Below, piece after piece: positions 1 through 4,836 of a stretch of 25,130 bases of DNA; the stretch's first letter is position 1; the number at the start of each line of letters is the position of its first letter. Origin of the DNA: RGIG4608 sp045643885. Lineage in GTDB: Bacteria; Bacillota; Clostridia; Oscillospirales; CAG-272. The position numbers were made by a program, and so were the translations under genes. The DNA lies in assembly GCA_045643885.1 (NCBI GenBank), contig JAZRFY010000009.1, forward strand, positions 1 to 25,130, in the 5' to 3' direction. The notes beneath the pieces are model-generated. The model did not search any database and had not been told where the DNA came from. It saw nothing but the letters and a program-made list of their open reading frames with translations.

Positions 1-591
1 GCTCTTGACGACCTTCCGCCCGAATACATATACAGACGGGTAACAACGAAATTTATGCTGCTTACCGGCGTCAGAACGTGCGAGCTTCACGGACTCAAAT
101 GGTCGAAGTTCGACTTTGAAAAGAAGATTGTACGCATAGACAAGAACAGAATGTATGCGCCAGAATTTGGCACATACGAGAAAGGAACGAAGTCAACGAC
201 ATCGGAGCGAGATATCCCCCTGACCGATGATCTGATTGCAGAACTCCGGGCATATATGGAATGGTTTAGGCTCGCTGATGCAGACTTTGATAACAAGCTC
301 GACGATTACTACTTCGCCGTAAACATTTACAGAGAGCCCGAAGGAACAGGCAGCATCGGTCAATGGCTGAAACGCTTTGAGCAGAAAAACGGCTTCAAAA
401 AGGTAACTTGCCACGGCTTACGTCATACCTATTGCAGCATAATGCTCGCGCGGAACGTACCCGTAAACACGGTTAGCAAGTATATGGGACACGCCGACCC
501 GACAATTACGTTAAAGGTATATGCTCACTTTATACCCGATACGGTGGATACGGCACTACTGATATTAAGCGAACTGACAGCAGATGGCTGA
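1..591 (+). CDS. Tyrosine recombinase/integrase, C-terminal part (5' end outside window)
   Basis: The frame is open from base 1, so the N-terminal core-binding domain lies outside the window. What remains is the catalytic domain of a phage-type tyrosine integrase, which cuts and rejoins DNA at attachment sites. Seen in sequence: the first catalytic Arg in TGVRTCEL (codon 73-75), the HGLRH box (His 412-414, Arg 421-423), the GH of GHADPT (490-492) and the nucleophile Tyr in LKVYAH (520-522). The usual Gly of TGxRxGE is Cys here. The gene points at the 3' end of the tRNA-Arg at 1268-1344. This is the classic arrangement for an element inserted in a tRNA, with the element extending left out of the window. 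The stop codon lies inside a terminator hairpin. The family call is firm; the type of element (prophage, ICE or other) cannot be told from here. Confidence 0.93.
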   Translation, partial: ALDDLPPEYIYRRVTTKFMLLTGVRTCELHGLKWSKFDFEKKIVRIDKNRMYAPEFGTYEKGTKSTTSERDIPLTDDLIAELRAYMEWFRLADADFDNKLDDYYFAVNIYREPEGTGSIGQWLKRFEQKNGFKKVTCHGLRHTYCSIMLARNVPVNTVSKYMGHADPTITLKVYAHFIPDTVDTALLILSELTADG

Positions 592-616
592 GAGTAAGAT
601 CTCGGCCATCTTTTTT
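583..616 (+). terminator. Intrinsic terminator of the integrase gene
   Basis: Stem arms 583-593 and 600-610 form 11 bp with one G-T wobble and a 6-nt loop, followed by six T. The integrase stop codon (589-591) is within the left arm. The hairpin separates the integrase from the two small downstream genes, which have their own ribosome binding sites. Confidence 0.85.
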
Positions 617-631
617 ACTATGGAGGACAAT

Positions 632-844
632 ATGTATATACCACGATTACGACGGATAAGCGACGTTATAAATGAAATGAAGAAAGCAGACCCCGACAGC
701 ATCATCACCCACTACACGATTATAAAGCTGATAGAGGTCGGCAAGCTCACGGCTTTGAAATACGGTAACGCTTGGCTGATAAATCTTGACGAGCTTTACT
801 GCGTTTTGGGAGGAAAGCCCTATGAAGAAAATAACGTCGGGTAA
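632..844 (+). CDS. Small winged-helix DNA-binding protein, excisionase-like (70 aa)
   Basis: The start at 632 is chosen because GGAGG (622-626) sits 5 nt upstream; a longer in-frame reading from 584 would begin inside the integrase terminator. The 70-aa product has the layout of a MerR/excisionase-type winged helix: a helical start, a helix ending in KLIEVGKLTA, a wing with KYGNAWLIN, then a short DELYCVL helix. Such proteins direct excision or act as small repressors for integrated elements. It overlaps the next gene by 23 nt and is clearly related to the C-terminal half of that gene's product. Its position between the integrase and the attachment-site tRNA fits a recombination directionality factor, but this is inferred from context and fold. 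Confidence 0.75.
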   Translation: MYIPRLRRISDVINEMKKADPDSIITHYTIIKLIEVGKLTALKYGNAWLINLDELYCVLGGKPYEENNVG

Positions 845-1262
845 GCTGCAAGCCCTATTTGCAGAAAGGGATACCGATACAATCCTGCGCTATACAAACG
901 TGCGGCGCTTTGCGATTGAAAACGGTATCCCTCATATTTTGGAGCGAAACATAATCTTGATAGACCCGGCTGAATTTATGCGAAAGGTTAATCCGAACGG
1001 CTGGGAAGGGCGTTACGAAATGCCGCGCTTGCGTACATTGAAAGAGTGTGTGCGGCTTTGGAACGAAAGATTTAGACGTTGGCAGATAGATAAACACGAT
1101 ATTGAACGGCTGATACGGGAAGGCAAAATCACGGGCTTTAAGCACGGAAATCGTTGGGTACTAAACTACGACGAGGTTATTGAAGCTCTGCGCGAGTATG
1201 TCAAAACCTATTCAGGACACCCGATAGCAAGGCAAAATAAAAGAAAAAAGCCCACTAAATAG
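822..1262 (+). CDS. Tandem winged-helix DNA-binding protein, excisionase-like (146 aa)
   Basis: Start 822 is preceded by GGAGGAA (809-815); an upstream in-frame ATG at 786 has no such site. The protein appears to hold two copies of the same small winged-helix unit. The N-terminal copy covers about residues 15-55 (NVRRFAIENGIPH, then IILIDPAEFMRKV). The C-terminal copy covers about residues 67-125 (PRLRTLKECV, IERLIREGKITGFKHGN, RWVLNYDEVIEAL). The second copy closely matches the 70-aa product of the preceding gene, with PRLR, a KLI/RLI-x-GK helix end, a GN-x-W wing and a (N)-x-DE helix in the same order. The lysine-rich end and stop codon are encoded by the hairpin that terminates the opposing tRNA. 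A role in excision or in controlling the integrase is an inference. Confidence 0.72.
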   Translation: MKKITSGKLQALFAERDTDTILRYTNVRRFAIENGIPHILERNIILIDPAEFMRKVNPNGWEGRYEMPRLRTLKECVRLWNERFRRWQIDKHDIERLIREGKITGFKHGNRWVLNYDEVIEALREYVKTYSGHPIARQNKRKKPTK

Positions 1263-1268
1263 TGGGCT
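1244..1268 (-). terminator. Terminator of tRNA-Arg(CCT)
   Basis: Perfect inverted repeat (AGCCCACTA at 1249-1257, its complement at 1260-1268), followed on the minus strand by TTTTTT. It starts at the last A of the tRNA's CCA and overlaps the last codons and the stop of the opposing 146-aa gene. Confidence 0.85.
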
Positions 1269-1344
1269 GGCGCGCCTAAGACGATTCGAACGTCCGACAC
1301 CCAACTTAGGAGGTTGGTGCTCTATCCTGCTGAGCTATAGGCGC
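1268..1344 (-). tRNA. tRNA-Arg, anticodon CCT, CCA encoded
   Basis: On the minus strand a complete cloverleaf is visible. Acceptor GCGCCTA pairs with TAGGCGC over 7 bp, followed by discriminator G and CCA. The D arm is GCTC...GAGC. The anticodon stem CCAAC/GTTGG has loop CTCCTAA, giving anticodon CCT, which reads AGG (Arg). The T arm is GGACG-TTCGAAT-CGTCT. Length is 77 with CCA. Its 3' end faces the integrase, so it is the likely attachment site, with the element lying to the left. No convincing promoter was found immediately upstream. Confidence 0.96.
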
Positions 1345-1451
1345 ATAATGAAAGTTATTTAACGATATGAAAGTTGCAAAAATAATACCAAAAACTATAC
1401 CAATTTTGATTTTATTGCGAGAAAAACACAAAATATGGTGCAAAATCGGTC

Positions 1452-1473
1452 AAAAAAACACTATATTTAGTGG
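1452..1473 (-). terminator. Terminator following the degenerate tRNA
   Basis: Minus strand: CACTA, loop AATA, TAGTG, then seven T. The stem is only 5 bp but perfect. It overlaps the CCA that ends the tRNA-like sequence, the same arrangement as at the intact tRNA-Arg nearby. Confidence 0.6.
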
Positions 1474-1535
1474 TTTTAGGCGGATATACCCACACCTTAG
1501 GAGGGGCTTATTATATCCATTTAACTATGGGAGCG
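1471..1535 (-). pseudogene. Degenerate tRNA-Arg(CCT)-like gene
   Basis: Read on the minus strand, this has T8-A9 followed by a complete D arm: stem GTTA/TAAT with loop AATGGATA, including the GG and flanking A residues expected at 18-19, 14 and 21. Next is A26 and an anticodon loop CTCCTAA identical to that of the intact tRNA-Arg(CCT). The anticodon stem is damaged (2 of 5 pairs broken). The variable loop and part of the T arm seem deleted: GTGG/CCGC survives around a 6-nt loop without TTCGA. The acceptor arms do not pair. The sequence ends in CCA and is only about 65 nt long. A promoter (1545-1573) and a terminator flank it correctly. Its D arm differs from that of the intact tRNA, so it is not a recent duplicate. 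The pseudogene reading is an inference from these partial matches. Confidence 0.5.
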
Positions 1536-1544
1536 TGCTTAAAT

Positions 1545-1573
1545 ATCTTACCACAAAGCGTTTGAAAAATCAA
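1545..1573 (-). promoter_or_regulatory. Candidate promoter of the degenerate tRNA
   Basis: Minus strand -35 TTGATT (1568-1573), 17-bp spacer, -10 TAAGAT (1545-1550). The expected start of transcription is a few bases before the tRNA-like sequence. Confidence 0.5.
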
Positions 1574-1630
1574 GGGGGAGGAGGCTTTTTCTCGTCTTTT
1601 TCCTTCGACAAAATTAATTTTAAAAAACTA

Positions 1631-1660
1631 TTGACAAGGCAGTACATATTGTGGTACAAT
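1631..1660 (+). promoter_or_regulatory. Promoter of rplU-prp-rpmA
   Basis: -35 TTGACA (1631-1636), 18-bp spacer, -10 TACAAT (1655-1660). This gives a leader of about 95 nt before rplU. Confidence 0.8.
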
Positions 1661-1690
1661 AATATGCCGCATAATGTCAGGTCGTAGAGA

Positions 1691-1755
1691 GTGGACGGTT
1701 TTGAAAACAAAAACGAGCCACCCCTGCCTTAGCGAGTCTATAAGAAAGAGAGGTG
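1691..1755 (+). promoter_or_regulatory. rplU leader with two competing pairings
   Basis: GTGG (1691-1694) can pair with CCAC (1718-1721) around an inner GTTTTG/CAAAAC stem. CACCCCT (1719-1725) can instead pair in 6 of 7 positions with the Shine-Dalgarno region AGAGGTG (1749-1755). The two pairings share bases and exclude each other. This is the form expected of a ribosomal-protein leader, but I cannot confirm that it matches the known L21 leader family. Confidence 0.4.
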
Positions 1756-1763
1756 CTACTTCC

Positions 1764-2075
1764 ATGTTCGCAATCATTCAGACAGGTGGAAAGCAGTACA
1801 AGGTTAACGTAGGTGACGTTCTTTACATCGAAAAGCTCGACGTTAACGAAGGAGAAACAGTTACTTTTGACTGTGTAAAGGCTTTGTCCAATGGCGAAAC
1901 TCTCAAGGTTGGTACTCCCAACGTTGAAGGCGCTACAGTTACTGCAAACGTTCTTAAGAACGGCAAGGCAAAGAAGATCTATGTTCTCAAGTACAAATCC
2001 AAGAAGAACGAAAAGAAGAAGATTGGCCACAGACAGCCTTATACTAAGGTTGAGATCACAGCTATCAACGGTTAA
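1764..2075 (+). CDS. rplU: 50S ribosomal protein L21
   Basis: This 103-aa protein starts MFAIIQTGGKQYKV, the standard opening of L21. It continues with the expected VGDVLYIEKL strand and ends in the basic KKKIGHRQPYT segment that contacts 23S rRNA. The start at 1764 is supported by AGAGGTG (1749-1755) 8 nt upstream; an in-frame ATG at 1674 would add a non-homologous extension inside the leader. L21 is a structural protein of the large subunit. It is first in the conserved rplU-prp-rpmA operon, driven by the promoter at 1631-1660, and its leader may be autoregulatory. Confidence 0.97.
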   Translation: MFAIIQTGGKQYKVNVGDVLYIEKLDVNEGETVTFDCVKALSNGETLKVGTPNVEGATVTANVLKNGKAKKIYVLKYKSKKNEKKKIGHRQPYTKVEITAING

Positions 2076-2097
2076 TTTTCAAAAAGGGTCATAAATT

Positions 2098-2478
2098 ATG
2101 ACGAAAGTAGTTTTTTTTAGAAACGACGGTATTTTTTACGGATTCCGTGAACAGGGACACACAGGCTACGGTGAAGAGGGCTACGATATCTTATGCGCGG
2201 CGCTTTCATCTATGACGATGCTTATCATCAATTCTGTAAACGTGGTTTTTGCAGGTGAGCTCGACTACACAGTGGACGAGGGCGCTACAAAAATCATGGT
2301 GCAGTCAAAATCCGCACTCCCCGAATTTGAGGAGGACGATAGAAAGAGATATGCAATCAGCGGTTTGTTTATGTCCTATTACATTCAGCTCAATGATCTT
2401 ATGGAAGAATATTATGATTATCTTCAGGTTGAGATCATCGACAAGGAATATGAGAAGCCGTCAGAGGCAGACCTTTAA
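2098..2478 (+). CDS. prp: Ribosomal-processing cysteine protease Prp
   Basis: This 126-aa protein lies between L21 and L27, the diagnostic position of Prp (formerly YsxB). Prp removes the N-terminal extension of L27 in Firmicutes. The catalytic pair is visible: His21 in QGHTGYGEEGYD and Cys33 in DILCAALSS. The remainder is an alpha/beta fold ending in a tyrosine-rich helix (YYIQLNDLMEEYYDY). A weak ribosome binding site (AAAGGG, 2083-2088) lies 9 nt before the ATG. It acts in the cytoplasm, and the rpmA gene for its substrate follows directly. Family identity is strong from motif, size and context. Confidence 0.95.
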   Translation: MTKVVFFRNDGIFYGFREQGHTGYGEEGYDILCAALSSMTMLIINSVNVVFAGELDYTVDEGATKIMVQSKSALPEFEEDDRKRYAISGLFMSYYIQLNDLMEEYYDYLQVEIIDKEYEKPSEADL

Positions 2479-2517
2479 TAAGGTCACACAAATTTTAAGT
2501 ACGGAGGAATAAAAGAA

Positions 2518-2796
2518 ATGTTAAAGCTTAGTTTGCAGTTCTTTGCTCATAAAAAGGGTGTTGGTCCTACAAAGAACGGCCGTGACAGCGAATCCAAGAG
2601 ACTTGGTGTTAAAAAGGCTGACGGTCAGCACGTAGTTGCTGGTAACATCATCGTTAGACAGAGAGGTACAGCTATTCATCCCGGTAACAACGTTGGTATC
2701 GGTACAGATGATACACTCTTCGCTCTCATCGACGGTAAGGTTAAGTTTGAGCACAAGACAAAGACAAAGAAGCAGGTTAGCGTATACGCTGACTAA
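2518..2796 (+). CDS. rpmA: 50S ribosomal protein L27 with cleavable N-terminal extension
   Basis: This 92-aa L27 starts MLKLSLQFFAHKKGVG and continues with the family core (TKNGRDSESKRLG, then VVAGNIIVRQRGT). In Firmicutes the first nine residues, ending in Phe-Phe, are cut before Ala by Prp, exposing the mature N-terminus that reaches the peptidyl-transferase centre. The same pattern, FF followed by A, is present here, and the protease gene is immediately upstream. GGAGGA (2503-2508) is a strong ribosome binding site. It is the last gene of the operon and is followed by a terminator. Confidence 0.97.
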   Translation: MLKLSLQFFAHKKGVGPTKNGRDSESKRLGVKKADGQHVVAGNIIVRQRGTAIHPGNNVGIGTDDTLFALIDGKVKFEHKTKTKKQVSVYAD

Positions 2797-2808
2797 TTGC
2801 TAATAAAT

Positions 2809-2844
2809 AAAGGGTACTCTTTATGAGTGCCTTTTATTTTTTTT
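2809..2844 (+). terminator. Terminator of rplU-prp-rpmA
   Basis: Stem arms 2809-2819 and 2825-2835 form 11 bp with two wobbles and a 5-nt loop, followed by a long T tract. Confidence 0.88.
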
Positions 2845-2919
2845 GTTTGCCAAAAATCTGCAAATATTTCTTTTTCTATTTCATATAATGATAGGGATTA
2901 TATGAAAGGAAAGAAAAAC

Positions 2920-3333
2920 ATGCAAAACATATTCGACAAAAGAGATTTTTATAGGGCAATGCTTCGCGACAGGTTGCCCATAGCCAGAATTAATTTTATT
3001 TTGGGACGTGAAAGTGGAACGGTGGAGCTTTATGCCACTCCTCTTGGAACTGTATTCTCAACCCAAATAATGGGTGACAAGGTATTAAAGGATATAAAGA
3101 TATACGATAAGAAACGAGGCTCGTTTTTTGTTCAAAATGTATTTTGCGGTGACAATCTTGTAAGGATGGAGGATGGCTCTGTCATTGGAGTGTCGGGCAA
3201 GGTGCAAATTGACGAGGTTATCGGCAGGGATGCACTAATCAAATTTGAAGGAACGAGTATTGTTGCGCGTATCGAGATGATTCCAAGACGGGATAGAACT
3301 GTTGACAAAAGTGCGAGATTGGTATATAATTAG
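2920..3333 (+). CDS. Hypothetical protein, 137 aa, beta-rich
   Basis: I do not recognise this protein. The preferred start is 2920, with AAAGGA (2905-2910) 9 nt upstream; an ATG at 2902 is an alternative, and frames extending to 2827 would overlap the previous terminator. A TATAAT at 2884-2889 could be a -10 box but no good -35 is seen. The product is soluble, with no signal peptide or membrane segment. It has a basic start (RDFYRAMLRDRLP) followed by alternating hydrophobic/polar stretches that look like a beta barrel or sandwich (GTVELYATPLG, SFFVQNVFCG, GKVQIDEVIG, TSIVARIEMIP). Its last codons contain the promoter of the downstream methyltransferase. No function is proposed. Confidence 0.65.
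   Translation: MQNIFDKRDFYRAMLRDRLPIARINFILGRESGTVELYATPLGTVFSTQIMGDKVLKDIKIYDKKRGSFFVQNVFCGDNLVRMEDGSVIGVSGKVQIDEVIGRDALIKFEGTSIVARIEMIPRRDRTVDKSARLVYN
3302..3330 (+). promoter_or_regulatory. Consensus promoter of the RNA methyltransferase, inside the upstream CDS
   Basis: Perfect -35 TTGACA (3302-3307), 17-bp spacer and TATAAT (3325-3330). The whole element is embedded in the last codons of the unknown 137-aa gene, ending just before its stop. Confidence 0.85.
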
Positions 3334-3408
3334 AGGGTGATTTTGCTCGGCTTGCAGCTTGAGATTTAATACCGTTTGGTGAATACAATTAATATAAGGA
3401 AGTATAAA

Positions 3409-4545
3409 ATGAAATTACAGCTTGTTGCAACCTGTCTTTTCGGGTTGGAAAAATTTCTTGGTGAGGAGATAGATGCCCTCGGATGTAAAAGAATAGAGAC
3501 GATTGACGGCCGCGTTACCTTTGAGGGAACACTTGAGGACGTTGCACGTGCCAATATCCATTTGCGTCTTGCTGAGCACGTGTTTATCAAGCTTGGTGAG
3601 TTTAACGTCTATTCCTTTACCGACCTTTTTGAAGGTACTAAGGCATTGCCTTGGGAAATTTTCATATCCAAATACGATGAATTTCCTGTTAAGGGACACG
3701 CGATAAAAAGCAAGCTCTATTCCGTTCCCGACTGTCAGAGCATCGTTAAGAAGGCAGTGGTAGCCAGACTTTCCGAAAAATACGGAGTATCCTGGTTTAC
3801 TGAAAACAGTGGGATCAAATATCAAATCGAGTTCTTTATCCTTAAGGATAAGGCAACTCTCATGATAGATACAAGCGGTGTTGCACTTCACAAGCGTGGA
3901 TACCGTCCTGCATCGGTTGCGGCTCCTCTTCGTGAAACACTTGCTGCAGCACTCGCACTCACTTCAAGACCAAGAAAGGACGTTCTTATCTGGGATCCCT
4001 TCTGCGGATCGGGTACTATTGCAATTGAATCCGCCATGATCCTTGCAAACATTGCTCCCGGTCTTAACAGAGAGTTTGCAGCGGAAAAGTTCCCGCTTAT
4101 CACGTCCAAAATGTGGGCGGAGGTCAGGGAAGCGGCTCGCGCGTCACAGTCCAAGGATATCGATTTTGAGGTTTTTGCCTCCGATATTGACGAGGATGCC
4201 ACTGACATTGCATATGAAAACGCGTTAAGAGCAGGTGTTACCGACTATATAAATATCTTTACTGCCGACGCAAGAAAAATTGAAAAGCCCGATAGAAGAG
4301 GCACTATCATTTGCAATCCACCCTACGGTGAACGACTTATGACTCCCCGTGAGGCAGAGCAGCTCTATCGCGATATGGGCAAGAATTTTGCTCGATTTGA
4401 GCCTTGGCAAATATATATACTCACTTCTATGGAGACCTTTGAAAGACATTACGGAAGAAAGGCAGACAGGGTTAAAAAGCTTTATAACGGAATGATACCC
4501 TGCAACCTTTATCAGTACTTCAAGCCAAGGGATAAAAAGCAATAA
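3409..4545 (+). CDS. THUMP-domain class I SAM-dependent RNA methyltransferase (RlmL/YpsC family)
   Basis: This 378-aa protein starts at 3409 with AAGGAAG (3396-3402) 6 nt upstream. Domain order is a short N-terminal ferredoxin-like part, a THUMP RNA-binding domain (roughly residues 45-160), then a Rossmann methyltransferase. The linker LHKRGYR...APLRETLAAAL is typical of this family. Motif I is DPFCGSGT (about 196-203) and motif IV is NPPYG (about 303-307), the latter characteristic of methylation of a base exocyclic amine. The family (COG0116) includes the E. coli 23S rRNA m2G2445 enzyme RlmL and B. subtilis YpsC. The exact target nucleotide cannot be told from sequence. It appears to be transcribed alone from the consensus promoter at 3302-3330. 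Confidence 0.92.
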   Translation: MKLQLVATCLFGLEKFLGEEIDALGCKRIETIDGRVTFEGTLEDVARANIHLRLAEHVFIKLGEFNVYSFTDLFEGTKALPWEIFISKYDEFPVKGHAIKSKLYSVPDCQSIVKKAVVARLSEKYGVSWFTENSGIKYQIEFFILKDKATLMIDTSGVALHKRGYRPASVAAPLRETLAAALALTSRPRKDVLIWDPFCGSGTIAIESAMILANIAPGLNREFAAEKFPLITSKMWAEVREAARASQSKDIDFEVFASDIDEDATDIAYENALRAGVTDYINIFTADARKIEKPDRRGTIICNPPYGERLMTPREAEQLYRDMGKNFARFEPWQIYILTSMETFERHYGRKADRVKKLYNGMIPCNLYQYFKPRDKKQ

Positions 4546-4561
4546 AATTCTTTAAAATATA

Positions 4562-4590
4562 TTGACATAGCAATTCAACTATGATATAAT
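4562..4590 (+). promoter_or_regulatory. Consensus promoter of the SCIFF locus
   Basis: Perfect -35 TTGACA (4562-4567), 17-bp spacer, perfect -10 TATAAT (4585-4590). It predicts strong, constitutive transcription of the peptide gene. Confidence 0.9.
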
Positions 4591-4627
4591 ACATTATAAT
4601 AAAATTTCATTATAGAGGGTGAAAATT

Positions 4628-4780
4628 ATGAAACACATTAAGACAATCGAAACACGTAACCTTTGCGAAAGCGCTAAGAAGGGTGGATGCGGCGAGTGCC
4701 AGACATCCTGCCAGTCTGCTTGCAAGACCAGCAGCGGTATTGCAAACCAGAAGTGTGAAGGCACAAAGGAAAGCAAGTAA
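4628..4780 (+). CDS. scfA: SCIFF-family RiPP precursor peptide (six-cysteine peptide, variant)
   Basis: This short gene encodes 50 residues starting MKHIKTIETRN, followed by the family signature GGCGECQTSCQSACKTS. Cysteines are at 13, 21, 24, 28, 32 and 43. SCIFF peptides are ribosomally made and receive a thioether cross-link from an adjacent radical SAM enzyme, which follows at 4837. The ribosome binding site AGAGGGTG (4614-4621) lies 6 nt before the ATG and a perfect promoter lies upstream. Oddity: typical members, as I recall them, read CKTSCT where this one reads CKTSSG. The fifth core cysteine is Ser36 and the threonine that accepts the thioether is Gly37. The total of six cysteines is kept only because of an extra Cys13 in the leader part. 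Family identity is very strong; whether the usual cross-link forms is open. Confidence 0.95.
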   Translation: MKHIKTIETRNLCESAKKGGCGECQTSCQSACKTSSGIANQKCEGTKESK

Positions 4781-4790
4781 TTGCATATCT

Positions 4791-4820
4791 AAAAATGCCG
4801 CCTTGTGGGCGGCATTTTTT
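4791..4820 (+). terminator. Terminator-like hairpin between SCIFF peptide and maturase genes
   Basis: Stem TGCCGCC (4796-4802) with GGCGGCA (4808-4814), a 5-nt loop, A-rich left flank and six T on the right. It lies 16 nt upstream of the maturase start and no separate maturase promoter is seen. It probably gives partial termination, so that peptide mRNA exceeds maturase mRNA. Confidence 0.88.
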
Positions 4821-4836
4821 ATGAGAAGGAGAAATT

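Larger units (their letters stand above)
1345..1763. other. Gene-free stretch between tRNA-Arg and rplU
   Basis: The stretch holds, on the minus strand, a promoter, a degenerate tRNA-like sequence and a terminator (about 1452-1573). On the plus strand it holds the rplU promoter (1631-1660) and leader. A purine-only run at about 1571-1584 has no recognised role. An open frame across 1367-1687 has no ribosome binding site and no recognisable protein features. Confidence 0.7.

Noticed and set aside
1571..1584. Purine-only run resembling a very strong Shine-Dalgarno
   Set aside because: No start codon with a coding frame follows at a suitable distance.
1367..1687. Open frame of 106 codons between the tRNA and rplU
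   Set aside because: It has no ribosome binding site, its composition is typical of AT-rich non-coding DNA, and it overlaps the opposing tRNA-like unit and the rplU promoter.
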